Shown here piece after piece: positions 22,625 to 35,776 of a DNA stretch of 64,000 bases (position 1 is its first letter; each line of letters begins with the position of its first letter). A model generated the notes under the pieces. The model did not search any database and had not been told where the DNA came from. It saw only the letters and a program-made list of their open reading frames with translations. This DNA comes from Phorcus lineatus. Lineage: Eukaryota; Mollusca; Gastropoda; Trochida; Trochidae. The stretch is from assembly GCA_921293015.1 (NCBI GenBank), contig OV121089.1:39542520-39606519 (forward strand), given 5' to 3'. A program made the position numbers and the translations under genes.

Positions 22625-24394
22625 CCACCGATTTTGTCGCCGCGATTTAGCCAAAACCGCTAAAGCTATTACAGCCAAACTTGCCAGTCTTGTAGAGCTT
22701 CATGAGACAAAGCCACAATAAGCTTTTGGGCTTAATCGGCTTAAGCGTTAAAGGCACAGTAGCATCCAAAGTGCGAAAAATTAACATGGGAAAAATTTTC
22801 AAAATGCACTTAGAGACTTGCAACTTTTTTTAAACGATGCACAGTAACAATGCAAGCAAAAAAGTCAATCATGGCAAATTCGTAGCATGAGTACTTTGGC
22901 CGCCATATTGCTTTAATTAACTTTTTGAAATTTCCGGACCCCATGCATCTTTGAGAATCTTCTCCTCTGAAGATACATGCAATTAAGAGCTGAAACTCAC
23001 ATATATCATAGCTAAAGGAATGGGGAGAAAATTCATTTTGGAAAATTTTCATTTTTCTGAATACTTTTTCTTCTGCAACCCTTCAAAGTCGGGCGACTTT
23101 GCTCGTTTTAGCATATTCAAGGGCAGATAACTCAAAAACCTACCCGTCGAATTTAATGAATTTTGCATGAGAGGTAAACATGATCGAGGTCATTAAGAAT
23201 CAAGAATAAAATGGATCGCGAACAGTCATTTCAGTTCACACGAGGGAGTCAAAGTTTGCATCATACTATATGTCAATTAAGTGCGTTAGCAAGGGTTAAA
23301 TTGCAAACAATTGAAGGAAAACATCAATATTGAAGATCGGTCAAGACGTGTGACATGTCCAAATGCAGGTCCATGCGCTCTTGCATGTGTGAAAGGGCAA
23401 AAGTTGACAGAAATACTCTGCATTGCTCTTGTAGCAAGATTCGCTGAGTGCGTTAGCAAGGGTTAATTTGAAAAGTTGAAGGAAAACACCCTTCCTGTCA
23501 AGACATGCGACATGGGGCAGAAGTTGGAAGAAATACTCTTCGATGTCTTATGAATTATCACGTAATTGACAGTCTAGAGAAGGCCGAAATGGCTTTATGC
23601 AGCAGAAGTCCGTACGACTGGACGTATGGACAGCGTGCGCGAGATGAGCAAATGCACACAAGTGCGTCAAGCACTGTCAAAATCTGATCAGACAGGCAGA
23701 GAAGCGAGCAAAAAAGCCTGCCTGACTGACCTGAGCTGACTGACTGACATAGTCTTGATTATTTATATATATAAAGATCCTCAACCTATGTACCAGCATT
23801 CGGGAACTATATTCCAGTGTCGGCAAAGCACCTGATCACGCTGAAGGAAAACACTAACCCTTTTTCAACTTTCAAACCTCTACTGCCTCCCCTCCACATA
23901 CCCCTTACATTATGATGTTCTTGCTTTCTTGCCTCAACTGCCAGCAGGCCGTGTACATCGAGTAAACCTCACTTCCGCTCCTATGTCTCGCTACGTACTG
24001 AAAACGTATACAAAACGTCATTTTCCTTCAGAATACGGCTAAATCAACTGCAGTGCACTAAAATTGTCTTCAAAACGCTATCTAAACTTGGAAAAGCACT
24101 TACTTTGCCCCCAAGAGCCACGGGTGCTCATATTTTGCTGAATCCTGTCATTGTCGTCGCTTGCGACTATATTGTACACATGCCTGCAATACCTATTGGA
24201 ATCAAGGCAATAAGAGACCAATAAAGTCTAGAAAAATGCAAAATCAGTCTAACAGTCTTTCTCAAGTCTTATTTAACGACATACAACCTTAAAATGCCAA
24301 TATTTCCTAAAATTATTAAGGATTCAGCAGAAATGCTGAATCCTTATTGTTATTGGCGTGTTTTATTATTATTATTATTATTTTTTTTTTTATT
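22625..24394 (+). repeat. Satellite unit A13
   Basis: 1,770 bp, haplotype T-C-A-G-G; the only copy joining C at site 595 with G at site 750. J hairpin 24317-24346. Confidence 0.95.
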
Positions 24395-26164
24395 CCACCG
24401 ATTTTGTCGCCGCGATTTAGCCAAAACCGCTAAAGCTATTACAGCCAAACTTGCCAGTCTTGTAGAGCTTCATGAGACAAAGCCACAATAAGCTTTTGGG
24501 CTTAATCGGCTTAAGCGTTAAAGGCACAGTAGCATCCAAAGTGCGAAAAATTAACATGGGAAAAATTTTCAAAATGCACTTAGAGACTTGCAACTTTTTT
24601 TAAACGATGCACAGTAACAATGCAAGCAAAAAAGTCAATCATGGCAAATTCGTAGCATGAGTACTTTGGCCGCCATATTGCTTTAATTAACTTTTTGAAA
24701 TTTCCGGACCCCATGCATCTTTGAGAATCTTCTCCTCTGAAGATACATGCAATTAAGAGCTGAAACTCACATATATCATAGCTAAAGGAATGGGGAGAAA
24801 ATTCATTTTGGAAAATTTTCATTTTTCTGAATACTTTTTCTTCTGCAACCCTTCAAAGTCGGGCGACTTTGCTCGTTTTAGCATATTCAAGGGCAGATAA
24901 CTCAAAAACCTACCCGTCGAATTTAATGAATTTTGCATGAGAGGTAAACATGATCGAGGTCATTAAGAATCAAGAATAAAATGGATCGCGAACAGTCATT
25001 TCAGTTCACACGAGGGAGTCAAAGTTTGCATCATACTATATGTCAATTAAGTGCGTTAGCAAGGGTTAAATTGCAAACAATTGAAGGAAAACATCAATAT
25101 TGAAGAACGGTCAAGACGTGTGACATGTCCAAATGCAGGTACATGCGCTCTTGCATGTGTGAAAGGGCAAAAGTTGACAGAAATACTCTGCATTGCTCTT
25201 GTAGCAAGATTCGCTGAGTGCGTTAGCAAGGGTTAATTTGAAAAGTTGAAGGAAAACACCCTTCCTGTCAAGACATGCGACATGGGGCAGAAGTTCGAAG
25301 AAATACTCTTCGATGTCTTATGAATTATCACGTAATTGACAGTCTAGAGAAGGCCGAAATGGCTTTATGCAGCAGAAGTCCGTACGACTGGACGTATGGA
25401 CAGCGTGCGCGAGATGAGCAAATGCACACAAGTGCGTCAAGCACTGTCAAAATCTGATCAGACAGGCAGAGAAGCGAGCAAAAAAGCCTGCCTGACTGAC
25501 CTGAGCTGACTGACTGACATAGTCTTGATTATTTATATATATAAAGATCCTCAACCTATGTACCAGCATTCGGGAACTATATTCCAGTGTCGGCAAAGCA
25601 CCTGATCACGCTGAAGGAAAACACTAACCCTTTTTCAACTTTCAAACCTCTACTGCCTCCCCTCCACATACCCCTTACATTATGATGTTCTTGCTTTCTT
25701 GCCTCAACTGCCAGCAGGCCGTGTACATCGAGTAAACCTCACTTCCGCTCCTATGTCTCGCTACGTACTGAAAACGTATACAAAACGTCATTTTCCTTCA
25801 GAATACGGCTAAATCAACTGCAGTGCACTAAAATTGTCTTCAAAACGCTATCTAAACTTGGAAAAGCACTTACTTTGCCCCCAAGAGCCACGGGTGCTCA
25901 TATTTTGCTGAATCCTGTCATTGTCGTCGCTTGCGACTATATTGTACACATGCCTGCAATACCTATTGGAATCAAGGCAATAAGAGACCAATAAAGTCTA
26001 GAAAAATGCAAAATCAGTCTAACAGTCTTTCTCAAGTCTTATTTAACGACATACAACCTTAAAATGCCAATATTTCCTAAAATTATTAAGGATTCAGCAG
26101 AAATGCTGAATCCTTATTGTTATTGGCGTGTTTTATTATTATTATTATTATTTTTTTTTTTATT
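24395..26164 (+). repeat. Satellite unit A14
   Basis: 1,770 bp, haplotype A-A-A-G-C; first two sites in the B-class state. J hairpin 26087-26116. Confidence 0.95.
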
Positions 26165-27729
26165 CCACCGATTTTGTCGCCGCGATTTAGCCAAAACCGC
26201 TAAAGCTATTACAGCCAAACTTGCCAGTCTTGTAGAGCTTCATGAGACAAAGCCACAATAAGCTTTTGGGCTTAATCGGCTTAAGCGTTAAAGGCACAGT
26301 AGCATCCAAAGTGCGAAAAATTAACATGGGAAAAATTTTCAAAATGCACTTAGAGACTTGCAACTTTTTTTAAACGATGCACAGTAACAATGCAAGCAAA
26401 AAAGTCAATCATGGCAAATTCGTAGCATGAGTACTTTGGCCGCCATATTGCTTTAATTAACTTTTTGAAATTTCCGGACCCCATGCATCTTTGAGAATCT
26501 TCTCCTCTGAAGATACATGCAATTAAGAGCTGAAACTCACATATATCATAGCTAAAGGAATGGGGAGAAAATTCATTTTGGAAAATTTTCATTTTTCTGA
26601 ATACTTTTTCTTCTGCAACCCTTCAAAGTCGGGCGACTTTGCTCGTTTTAGCATATTCAAGGGCAGATAACTCAAAAACCTACCCGTCGAATTTAATGAA
26701 TTTTGCATGAGAGGTAAACATGATCGAGGTCATTAAGAATCAAGAATAAAATGGATCGCGAACAGTCATTTCAGTTCACACGAGGGAGTCAAAGTTTGCA
26801 TCATACTATATGTCAATTAAGTGCGTTAGCAAGGGTTAAATTGCAAACAATTGAAGGAAAACATCAATATTGAAGATCGGTCAAGACGTGTGACATGTCC
26901 AAATGCAGGTCCATGCGCTCTTGCATGTGTGAAAGGGCAAAAGTTGACAGAAATACTCTGCATTGCTCTTGTAGCAAGATTCGCTGAGTGCGTTAGCAAG
27001 GGTTAATTTGAAAAGTTGAAGGAAAACACCCTTCCTGTCAAGACATGCGACATGGGGCAGAAGTTCGAAGAAATACTCTTCGATGTCTTATGAATTATCA
27101 CGTAATTGACAGTCTAGAGAAGGCCGAAATGGCTTTATGCAGCAGAAGTCCGTACGACTGGACGTATGGACAGCGTGCGCGAGATGAGCAAATGCACACA
27201 AGTGCGTCAAGCACTGTCAAAATCTGATCAGACAGGCAGAGAAGCGAGCAAAAAAGCCTGCCTGACTGACCTGAGCTGACTGACTGACATAGTCTTGATT
27301 ATTTATATATATAAAGATCCTCAACCTATGTACCAGCATTCGGGAACTATATTCCAGTGTCGGCAAAGCACCTGATCACGCTGAAGGAAAACACTAACCC
27401 TTTTTCAACTTTCAAACCTCTACTGCCTCCCCTCCACATACCCCTTACATTATGATGTTCTTGCTTTCTTGCCTCAACTGCCAGCAGGCCGTGTACATCG
27501 AGTAAACCTCACTTCCGCTCCTATGTCTCGCTACGTACTGAAAACGTATACAAAACGTCATTTTCCTTCAGAATACGGCTAAATCAACTGCAGTGCACTA
27601 AAATTGTCTTCAAAACGCTATCTAAACTTGGAAAAGCACTTACTTTGCCCCCAAGAGCCACGGGTGCTCATATTTTGCTGAATCCTGTCATTGTCGTCGC
27701 TTGCGACTATATTTATTATTATTTTTCTT
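26165..27729 (+). repeat. Satellite unit A15, ends at the element terminus
   Basis: 1,565 bp, haplotype T-C-A-G-C. It stops right after GTCGCTTGCGACTATATTT and a short ATT tract: the 143-bp A tail and the J hairpin are both absent, and B1 begins. This is the last A unit and marks the A to B switch. The clean stop shows where the element's 3' end lies. Confidence 0.94.
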
Positions 27730-29374
27730 CCACCGATTTTGTCGCCGCGATTCAGCCAATACCGCTGAAGCGATGACAGCCAAACTCGACAGACTGATAG
27801 ACCTTCATGAGACGAAGCCGCAATAAGCTTTTGGGCTCAATCGGCTTAAGCGTTAAAGGCACAGTACGATCCAAAGTTCGAAAAATTAACATGGGAAATT
27901 TTTTCAAAATGCACTTAGAGACTTGCAACTTTTTGCAAACGATGCACAGTAACAATTCAAGCAAAAAAGTCAATCATGGCAAATTCGTAACATGAGTACT
28001 TTGGCCGCCATATTGCTTTAATTAACTTTTTGAAATTTCCGGACCCCATGCATCTTTGAGAATCTTCTCCTCAGAAGATACATGCAAGTAAGAGCTGAAA
28101 CTCACATATATCATAGCTAAAGGAATGGGGAGAAAATTCATTTTGGAAAATTTTCATTTTTCTGAATACTTTTTCTTCTGCAACCCTTCAAAGTCGGGCG
28201 ACTTTGCTCGTTTTAGAATATTCAAGGGCAGATAACTCAAAAACCTACCCGTCGAATTTAATGAATTTTGCATGAGAGGTAAACATGATCGAGGTCATTA
28301 AGAATCATGAATAAAATGGATCGCGAACAGTCATTTCAGTTCACAGGAGGGAGTCAAAGTTTGCATCATACTATATGTCAATTAAGTGCGTTAGCAAGGG
28401 TTAAATTGCAAACAGTTGAAGGAAAACATCAATATTGAAGAACGGTCAAGACGTGTGACATGTCCAAATGCAGGTACATGCGCTCTTGCATGTGTGAACG
28501 GGCAAAAGTTGACAGAAATACTCTACATTGCTCTTGTATCAAGATTCGTTACGTGCGTTAGCAAGGGTAAATTTGAAAAGTTGAAGGAAAACTGTCAAGA
28601 TATGCGACATGGGGCAAAGTTTGAGAGAAATACTCTTTGATGTCTTATAAACAAGCACGTAATCGACAGTCTACAGAGGGACGAAATCGCTCTTTGGAGC
28701 AAAAATCCGTACGACTGCACGTATGGTCGACGTGTGCGAGAAGACCAAAAGCATGCAAGTGCGTCAGTAACTGTCAAAATCTCATCAGACAGGCAGAGAA
28801 GCGAGCAAAAAAGCCTGCCTGACTGACCTGACCTGAGTGACTGACATAGTCTTGATTATTTATATATATAAAGATCCTCAACCTATGTACCAGCATTCGG
28901 GAACTATATTCCAGTGTCGGCAAACCACTTGATCACGCCAAAGGAAAACACTAGCCCTTTTTCAACTTTCAAACCTCTACTGCCTCCCCTCCACATACCC
29001 CTTACATTGTGATGTTGTTACTTTCTTGCCTCAACTGGCAGCAGGCCGTGTACATCGAGTAAACCTCACTTCCGCTCCTATGTCTCGCTACGTACTGAAA
29101 ACGTATACAAAACGTCACTTAGCTTCAGAATACGGCTAAATCAACTGCAGTGCACTAAAAATGTCTTCAAAACGCTATCTAAACTTGGAAAAGCACTTAC
29201 TTTGCCCCCAAGAGCCACGGGTGCTCATATTTTGCTGAATCCTGTCATTGTCGTCGCTTGCGACTATATTTAAGGATTCAGCAAATTTTGCTGAATCCTT
29301 ATTGTTATTGGCGTGTTTTATTATTATTATTAAGGATTCAGCAGAAATGCTGAATCCTTATTGTTATTGGCGTG

Positions 29375-29408
<34 letters not shown>

Positions 29409-29414
29409 TTTCTT
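27730..29414 (+). repeat. Satellite unit B1, subtype mosaic
   Basis: 1,685 bp. It has the common B subtype through AACTGGCAGC near 29037, then the other subtype (10 bp retained near 29079, CACTTAGCTTC, CACTTACTTT). No J hairpin upstream. Two hairpins at its end, 29271-29301 and 29331-29360. Confidence 0.93.
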
Positions 29415-31049
29415 CCACCGATTTTGTCGCCGCGATTCAGCCAATACCGCTGAAGCGATGACAGCCAAACTCGACAGACTGATAGACCTTCATGAGACGA
29501 AGCCGCAATAAGCTTTTGGGCTCAATCGGCTTAAGCGTTAAAGGCACAGTACGATCCAAAGTTCGAAAAATTAACATGGGAAATTTTTTCAAAATGCACT
29601 TAGAGACTTGCAACTTTTTGCAAACGATGCACAGTAACAATTCAAGCAAAAAAGTCAATCATGGCAAATTCGTAACATGAGTACTTTGGCCGCCATATTG
29701 CTTTAATTAACTTTTTGAAATTTCCGGACCCCATGCATCTTTGAGAATCTTCTCCTCAGAAGATACATGCAAGTAAGAGCTGAAACTCACATATATCATA
29801 GCTAAAGGAATGGGGAGAAAATTCATTTTGGAAAATTTTCATTTTTCTGAATACTTTTTCTTCTGCAACCCTTCAAAGTCGGGCGACTTTGCTCGTTTTA
29901 GAATATTCAAGGGCAGATAACTCAAAAACCTACCCGTCGAATTTAATGAATTTTGCATGAGAGGTAAACATGATCGAGGTCATTAAGAATCATGAATAAA
30001 ATGGATCGCGAACAGTCATTTCAGTTCACAGGAGGGAGTCAAAGTTTGCATCATACTATATGTCAATTAAGTGCGTTAGCAAGGGTTAAATTGCAAACAG
30101 TTGAAGGAAAACATCAATATTGAAGAACGGTCAAGACGTGTGACATGTCCAAATGCAGGTACATGCGCTCTTGCATGTGTGAACGGGCAAAAGTTGACAG
30201 AAATACTCTACATTGCTCTTGTATCAAGATTCGTTACGTGCGTTAGCAAGGGTAAATTTGAAAAGTTGAAGGAAAACTGTCAAGATATGCGACATGGGGC
30301 AAAGTTTGAGAGAAATACTCTTTGATGTCTTATAAACAAGCACGTAATCGACAGTCTACAGAGGGACGAAATCGCTCTTTGGAGCAAAAATCCGTACGAC
30401 TGCACGTATGGTCGACGTGTGCGAGAAGACCAAAAGCATGCAAGTGCGTCAGTAACTGTCAAAATCTCATCAGACAGGCAGAGAAGCGAGCAAAAAAGCC
30501 TGCCTGACTGACCTGACCTGAGTGACTGACATAGTCTTGATTATTTATATATATAAAGATCCTCAACCTATGTACCAGCATTCGGGAACTATATTCCAGT
30601 GTCGGCAAACCACTTGATCACGCCAAAGGAAAACACTAGCCCTTTTTCAACTTTCAAACCTCTACTGCCTCCCCTCCACATACCCCTTACATTGTGATGT
30701 TGTTACTTTCTTGCCTCAACTGGCAGCAGGCCGTGTACATCGAGTAAACCTCACTTCCGCTCCTACGTACTGAAAACGTATACAAAACGTCACTTTGCTT
30801 CAGAATACGGCTAAATCAACTGCAGTGCACTAAAAATGTCTTCAAAACGCTATCTAAACTTGGAAAAGCACTTAGTTTGCCCCCAAGAGCCACGGGTGCT
30901 CATATTTTGCTGAATCCTGTCATTGTCGTCGCTTGCGACTATATTTAAGGATTCAGCAAATTTTGCTGAATCCTTATTGTTATTGGCGTGTTTTATTATT
31001 ATTATTAAGGATTCAGCAGAAATGCTGAATCCTTATTGTTATTGGCGTG

Positions 31050-31080
<31 letters not shown>

Positions 31081-31086
31081 TTTCTT
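29415..31086 (+). repeat. Satellite unit B2, reference B copy
   Basis: 1,672 bp. 5' end: palindrome TCGCCGCGA at 29427-29435 overlapping GATTCAGC at 29434-29441. 3' end: GCTGAATC at 30909-30916, the inverted match of that 5' motif, then palindrome GTCGCTTGCGAC at 30928-30939, then TATATTT. YY1-like site 29689-29699. Double J cluster 30946-31086. Confidence 0.95.
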
Positions 31087-32721
31087 CCACCGATTTTGTC
31101 GCCGCGATTCAGCCAATACCGCTGAAGCGATGACAGCCAAACTCGACAGACTGATAGACCTTCATGAGACGAAGCCGCAATAAGCTTTTGGGCTCAATCG
31201 GCTTAAGCGTTAAAGGCACAGTACGATCCAAAGTTCGAAAAATTAACATGGGAAATTTTTTCAAAATGCACTTAGAGACTTGCAACTTTTTGCAAACGAT
31301 GCACAGTAACAATTCAAGCAAAAAAGTCAATCATGGCAAATTCGTAACATGAGTACTTTGGCCGCCATATTGCTTTAATTAACTTTTTGAAATTTCCGGA
31401 CCCCATGCATCTTTGAGAATCTTCTCCTCAGAAGATACATGCAAGTAAGAGCTGAAACTCACATATATCATAGCTAAAGGAATGGGGAGAAAATTCATTT
31501 TGGAAAATTTTCATTTTTCTGAATACTTTTTCTTCTGCAACCCTTCAAAGTCGGGCGACTTTGCTCGTTTTAGAATATTCAAGGGCAGATAACTCAAAAA
31601 CCTACCCGTCGAATTTAATGAATTTTGCATGAGAGGTAAACATGATCGAGGTCATTAAGAATCATGAATAAAATGGATCGCGAACAGTCATTTCAGTTCA
31701 CAGGAGGGAGTCAAAGTTTGCATCATACTATATGTCAATTAAGTGCGTTAGCAAGGGTTAAATTGCAAACAGTTGAAGGAAAACATCAATATTGAAGAAC
31801 GGTCAAGACGTGTGACATGTCCAAATGCAGGTACATGCGCTCTTGCATGTGTGAACGGGCAAAAGTTGACAGAAATACTCTACATTGCTCTTGTATCAAG
31901 ATTCGTTACGTGCGTTAGCAAGGGTAAATTTGAAAAGTTGAAGGAAAACTGTCAAGATATGCGACATGGGGCAAAGTTTGAGAGAAATACTCTTTGATGT
32001 CTTATAAACAAGCACGTAATCGACAGTCTACAGAGGGACGAAATCGCTCTTTGGAGCAAAAATCCGTACGACTGCACGTATGGTCGACGTGTGCGAGAAG
32101 ACCAAAAGCATGCAAGTGCGTCAGTAACTGTCAAAATCTCATCAGACAGGCAGAGAAGCGAGCAAAAAAGCCTGCCTGACTGACCTGACCTGAGTGACTG
32201 ACATAGTCTTGATTATTTATATATATAAAGATCCTCAACCTATGTACCAGCATTCGGGAACTATATTCCAGTGTCGGCAAACCACTTGATCACGCCAAAG
32301 GAAAACACTAGCCCTTTTTCAACTTTCAAACCTCTACTGCCTCCCCTCCACATACCCCTTACATTGTGATGTTGTTACTTTCTTGCCTCAACTGGCAGCA
32401 GGCCGTGTACATCGAGTAAACCTCACTTCCGCTCCTACGTACTGAAAACGTATACAAAACGTCACTTTGCTTCAGAATACGGCTAAATCAACTGCAGTGC
32501 ACTAAAAATGTCTTCAAAACGCTATCTAAACTTGGAAAAGCACTTAGTTTGCCCCCAAGAGCCACGGGTGCTCATATTTTGCTGAATCCTGTCATTGTCG
32601 TCGCTTGCGACTATATTTAAGGATTCAGCAAATTTTGCTGAATCCTTATTGTTATTGGCGTGTTTTATTATTATTATTAAGGATTCAGCAGAAATGCTGA
32701 ATCCTTATTGTTATTGGCGTG

Positions 32722-32752
<31 letters not shown>

Positions 32753-32758
32753 TTTCTT
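31087..32758 (+). repeat. Satellite unit B3
   Basis: 1,672 bp, no difference from B2 seen by eye. Double J cluster 32618-32758. Confidence 0.95.
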
Positions 32759-34484
32759 CCACCGATTTTGTCGCCGCGATTCAGCCAATACCGCTGAAGC
32801 GATGACAGCCAAACTCGACAGACTGATAGACCTTCATGAGACGAAGCCGCAATAAGCTTTTGGGCTCAATCGGCTTAAGCGTTAAAGGCACAGTACGATC
32901 CAAAGTTCGAAAAATTAACATGGGAAATTTTTTCAAAATGCACTTAGAGACTTGCAACTTTTTGCAAACGATGCACAGTAACAATTCAAGCAAAAAAGTC
33001 AATCATGGCAAATTCGTAACATGAGTACTTTGGCCGCCATATTGCTTTAATTAACTTTTTGAAATTTCCGGACCCCATGCATCTTTGAGAATCTTCTCCT
33101 CAGAAGATACATGCAAGTAAGAGCTGAAACTCACATATATCATAGCTAAAGGAATGGGGAGAAAATTCATTTTGGAAAATTTTCATTTTTCTGAATACTT
33201 TTTCTTCTGCAACCCTTCAAAGTCGGGCGACTTTGCTCGTTTTAGAATATTCAAGGGCAGATAACTCAAAAACCTACCCGTCGAATTTAATGAATTTTGC
33301 ATGAGAGGTAAACATGATCGAGGTCATTAAGAATCATGAATAAAATGGATCGCGAACAGTCATTTCAGTTCACAGGAGGGAGTCAAAGTTTGCATCATAC
33401 TATATGTCAATTAAGTGCGTTAGCAAGGGTTAAATTGCAAACAGTTGAAGGAAAACATCAATATTGAAGAACGGTCAAGACGTGTGACATGTCCAAATGC
33501 AGGTACATGCGCTCTTGCATGTGTGAACGGGCAAAAGTTGACAGAAATACTCTACATTGCTCTTGTATCAAGATTCGTTACGTGCGTTAGCAAGGGTAAA
33601 TTTGAAAAGTTGAAGGAAAACTGTCAAGATATGCGACATGGGGCAAAGTTTGAGAGAAATACTCTTTGATGTCTTATAAACAAGCACGTAATCGACAGTC
33701 TACAGAGGGACGAAATCGCTCTTTGGAGCAAAAATCCGTACGACTGCACGTATGGTCGACGTGTGCGAGAAGACCAAAAGCATGCAAGTGCGTCAGTAAC
33801 TGTCAAAATCTCATCAGACAGGCAGAGAAGCGAGCAAAAAAGCCTGCCTGACTGACCTGACCTGACTGACTGACATAGTCTTGATTATTTATATATGTAA
33901 AGATCCTCAACCTATGTACCAGCATTCGGGAACTATATTCCAGTGTCGGCAAAGCACTTGATCACGCCAAAGGAAAACACTAGGCCTTTTTCAACTTTCA
34001 AACCTCTACTGCCTCCCCTCCACATACCCCTTACATTATGATGTTGTTACTTTCTTGCCTCAACTGCCAGCAGGCCGTGTACATCGAGTAAACCTCACTT
34101 CCGCTCCTATGTCTCGCTACGTACTGAAAACGTATACAAAACGTCACTTAGCTTCAGAATACGGCTAAATCAACTGCAGTGCACTAAAAATGTCTTCAAA
34201 ACGCTATCTAAACTTGGAAAAGCACTTAGTTTGCCCCCAAGAGCCACGGGTGCTCATATTTTGCTGAATCCTGTCATTGTCGTCGCTTGCGACTATATTT
34301 AAGGATTCAGCAAATTTTGCTGAATCCTTATTGTTATTGGCGTGTTTTATTATTATTATTAAGGATTCAGCAGAAATGCTGAATCCTTATTGTTATTGGC
34401 GTGTTTTATTATTATTAAGGATTCAGCAATTTTGCTGAATCCTTATTGTTATTGGCGTGTTTTATTATTATTTTTTTTTTTATT
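32759..34484 (+). repeat. Satellite unit B4, alternative subtype, triple J
   Basis: 1,726 bp. B-type 5' part, then the alternative subtype from about 33866 (CTGACTGACTGAC, TATATGTAAAG, 10 bp retained), returning to the common state at 34229 (CACTTAGTTTG). Ends with three J hairpins. Confidence 0.94.
34300..34484 (+). repeat. Triple J module preceding C1
   Basis: Hairpins at 34300-34330 (AAA/TTT arm ends), 34360-34389 (GAAA loop) and 34416-34445 (AA/TT arm ends, TT centre). The first two match the normal B pair. The third, nearest C1, is a loop type found only directly before C units. Confidence 0.93.
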
Positions 34485-35776
34485 CCACCGATTTTGTCGC
34501 CGCGATTAAGCCAAAACCGCTAAAGCTATTAAAGCCAAACTTACCAGTCTTGTAGAGCTTCATGAGACAAAGCCGCAATAAGCTTTTGGGCTTAATTGGC
34601 TTAAGCGTTAAAGGCACAGTACCATCCAAAGTTCGAAAAATTAACATGGGAAAAATTTTCAAAATGCACTTAGAGACTTGCAACTTTTTTTAAACGATGC
34701 ACAGTAACATTGTAAGCAAAAAAGTCAATCATGGCAAATTCGTAGCATCAGCAGTTTGGCCGCCATATTGCTTTAATTAACTTTTTGAAATTTACGGACC
34801 CCATGCATCTTTGAGAATCTTCTTCTCTGAAGATACTTGCATCTAAGAGCTGAAATTCATACTCAATGTAGCTGAAGCATTGTAATTTTGAATTTATATT
34901 TTTCAAGGTCCTAACATTAAAACTTTTTTCTCAGCAACCCTGCAAAGTCGGGCGACATAGCTCATATAAGCATGTTCAAGGGGCGATAACTCAAAAAGTT
35001 AGACTCACAATTGCAATATTTTTTCAGGAATGTAAGACCAGTATGTTCACTTACAGAAACTGTTAAAACATTGATCGCGAACAGTCAATTTCGTTCACAA
35101 TAAACGATCAAAAACAGCAAAAATATGGTTACAAAAAAATAACATGGGCAATTTTTTCAAAATGCACTTAGAGACCTGAAACTTGTTTTGAATGAAGCGT
35201 AATAACAGTATGAACAAAAAAGTCAATCATGACGATTTCCTAACTATTATAGTTTTTGCACAATATCAACTTATTTGTTCCAGAAATTGCTTGTCATGAT
35301 TCGACGATTCTTGTTAACACGATTCAGCCAAAACCGCTCAAGCTATTACAGCCAAAGTTACCAGTCTGATAGAACTGCATGAGATAAAGCCACAATAACC
35401 TTTTGGGCTTAATCGGCTTAAGCGTTAAAGGCACAGTACGATCCAAATTTCGAAAAATTAACATGGGATTTTTTTTCAAAATGCATTTGGAGACCTGTAA
35501 GTTGTTTTAAACGATAGGCAATTACATCACGAGCAAAAAAGCAAATCACGGCGAATTCCTAAGTAGCATACTTTTTCCACATTATCAACTTCTTTGCAAT
35601 AATCGCAATTTTCAGATAAAACATGCCGCTGAAGCTTAATGCATGCACCAATCTTCATGAAATTTTCAGAGAAGGTAGCTAACATCACTATCTTTGTACT
35701 GAATGTGCTTTTTATGCGCTGAATCCTTTTGTCGTCGCTTGCGACTATATTTATTATTATTATTATTATTTTTCTT
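34485..35776 (+). repeat. Satellite unit C1
   Basis: 1,292 bp. It lacks the 167-bp duplication and TATA run of A and B and is instead made of repeated core blocks: a full block from 34485, a partial block near 35133-35230, and a third from about 35304 to 35560. Ends TTTTTATGCGCTGAATCC, GTCGCTTGCGAC, TATATTT, ATT with no J hairpin. Same length as C3 and C4 and no difference seen on reading. Confidence 0.92.
35304..35560 (+). repeat. Third core block inside unit C1
   Basis: Begins CGATTCTTGTTAACACG and repeats the core landmarks of the unit start (GATTCAGCC, TTAAGCGTTAAAGGCACAG, CGAAAAATTAACATGGG, CAAAATGCAT). It stops before GGCCGCCATATTGC, so it is truncated relative to the E block. A comparable block lies in C2, C3 and C4. 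Confidence 0.82.

Larger units (their letters stand above)
19085..27729 (+). repeat. Right A array, five units
   Basis: Resumes the 1,770-bp period after E in the same orientation. The ends of A11 to A14 carry T at the 1607-equivalent site of the ATT/T tract, the minority state on the left side. Confidence 0.95.

Noticed and set aside
30101-30507. Overlapping 60-74-codon frames on both strands in B units
   Set aside because: Several frames overlap in the same DNA, one is broken by a single change in B10, and none is retained in C or E.
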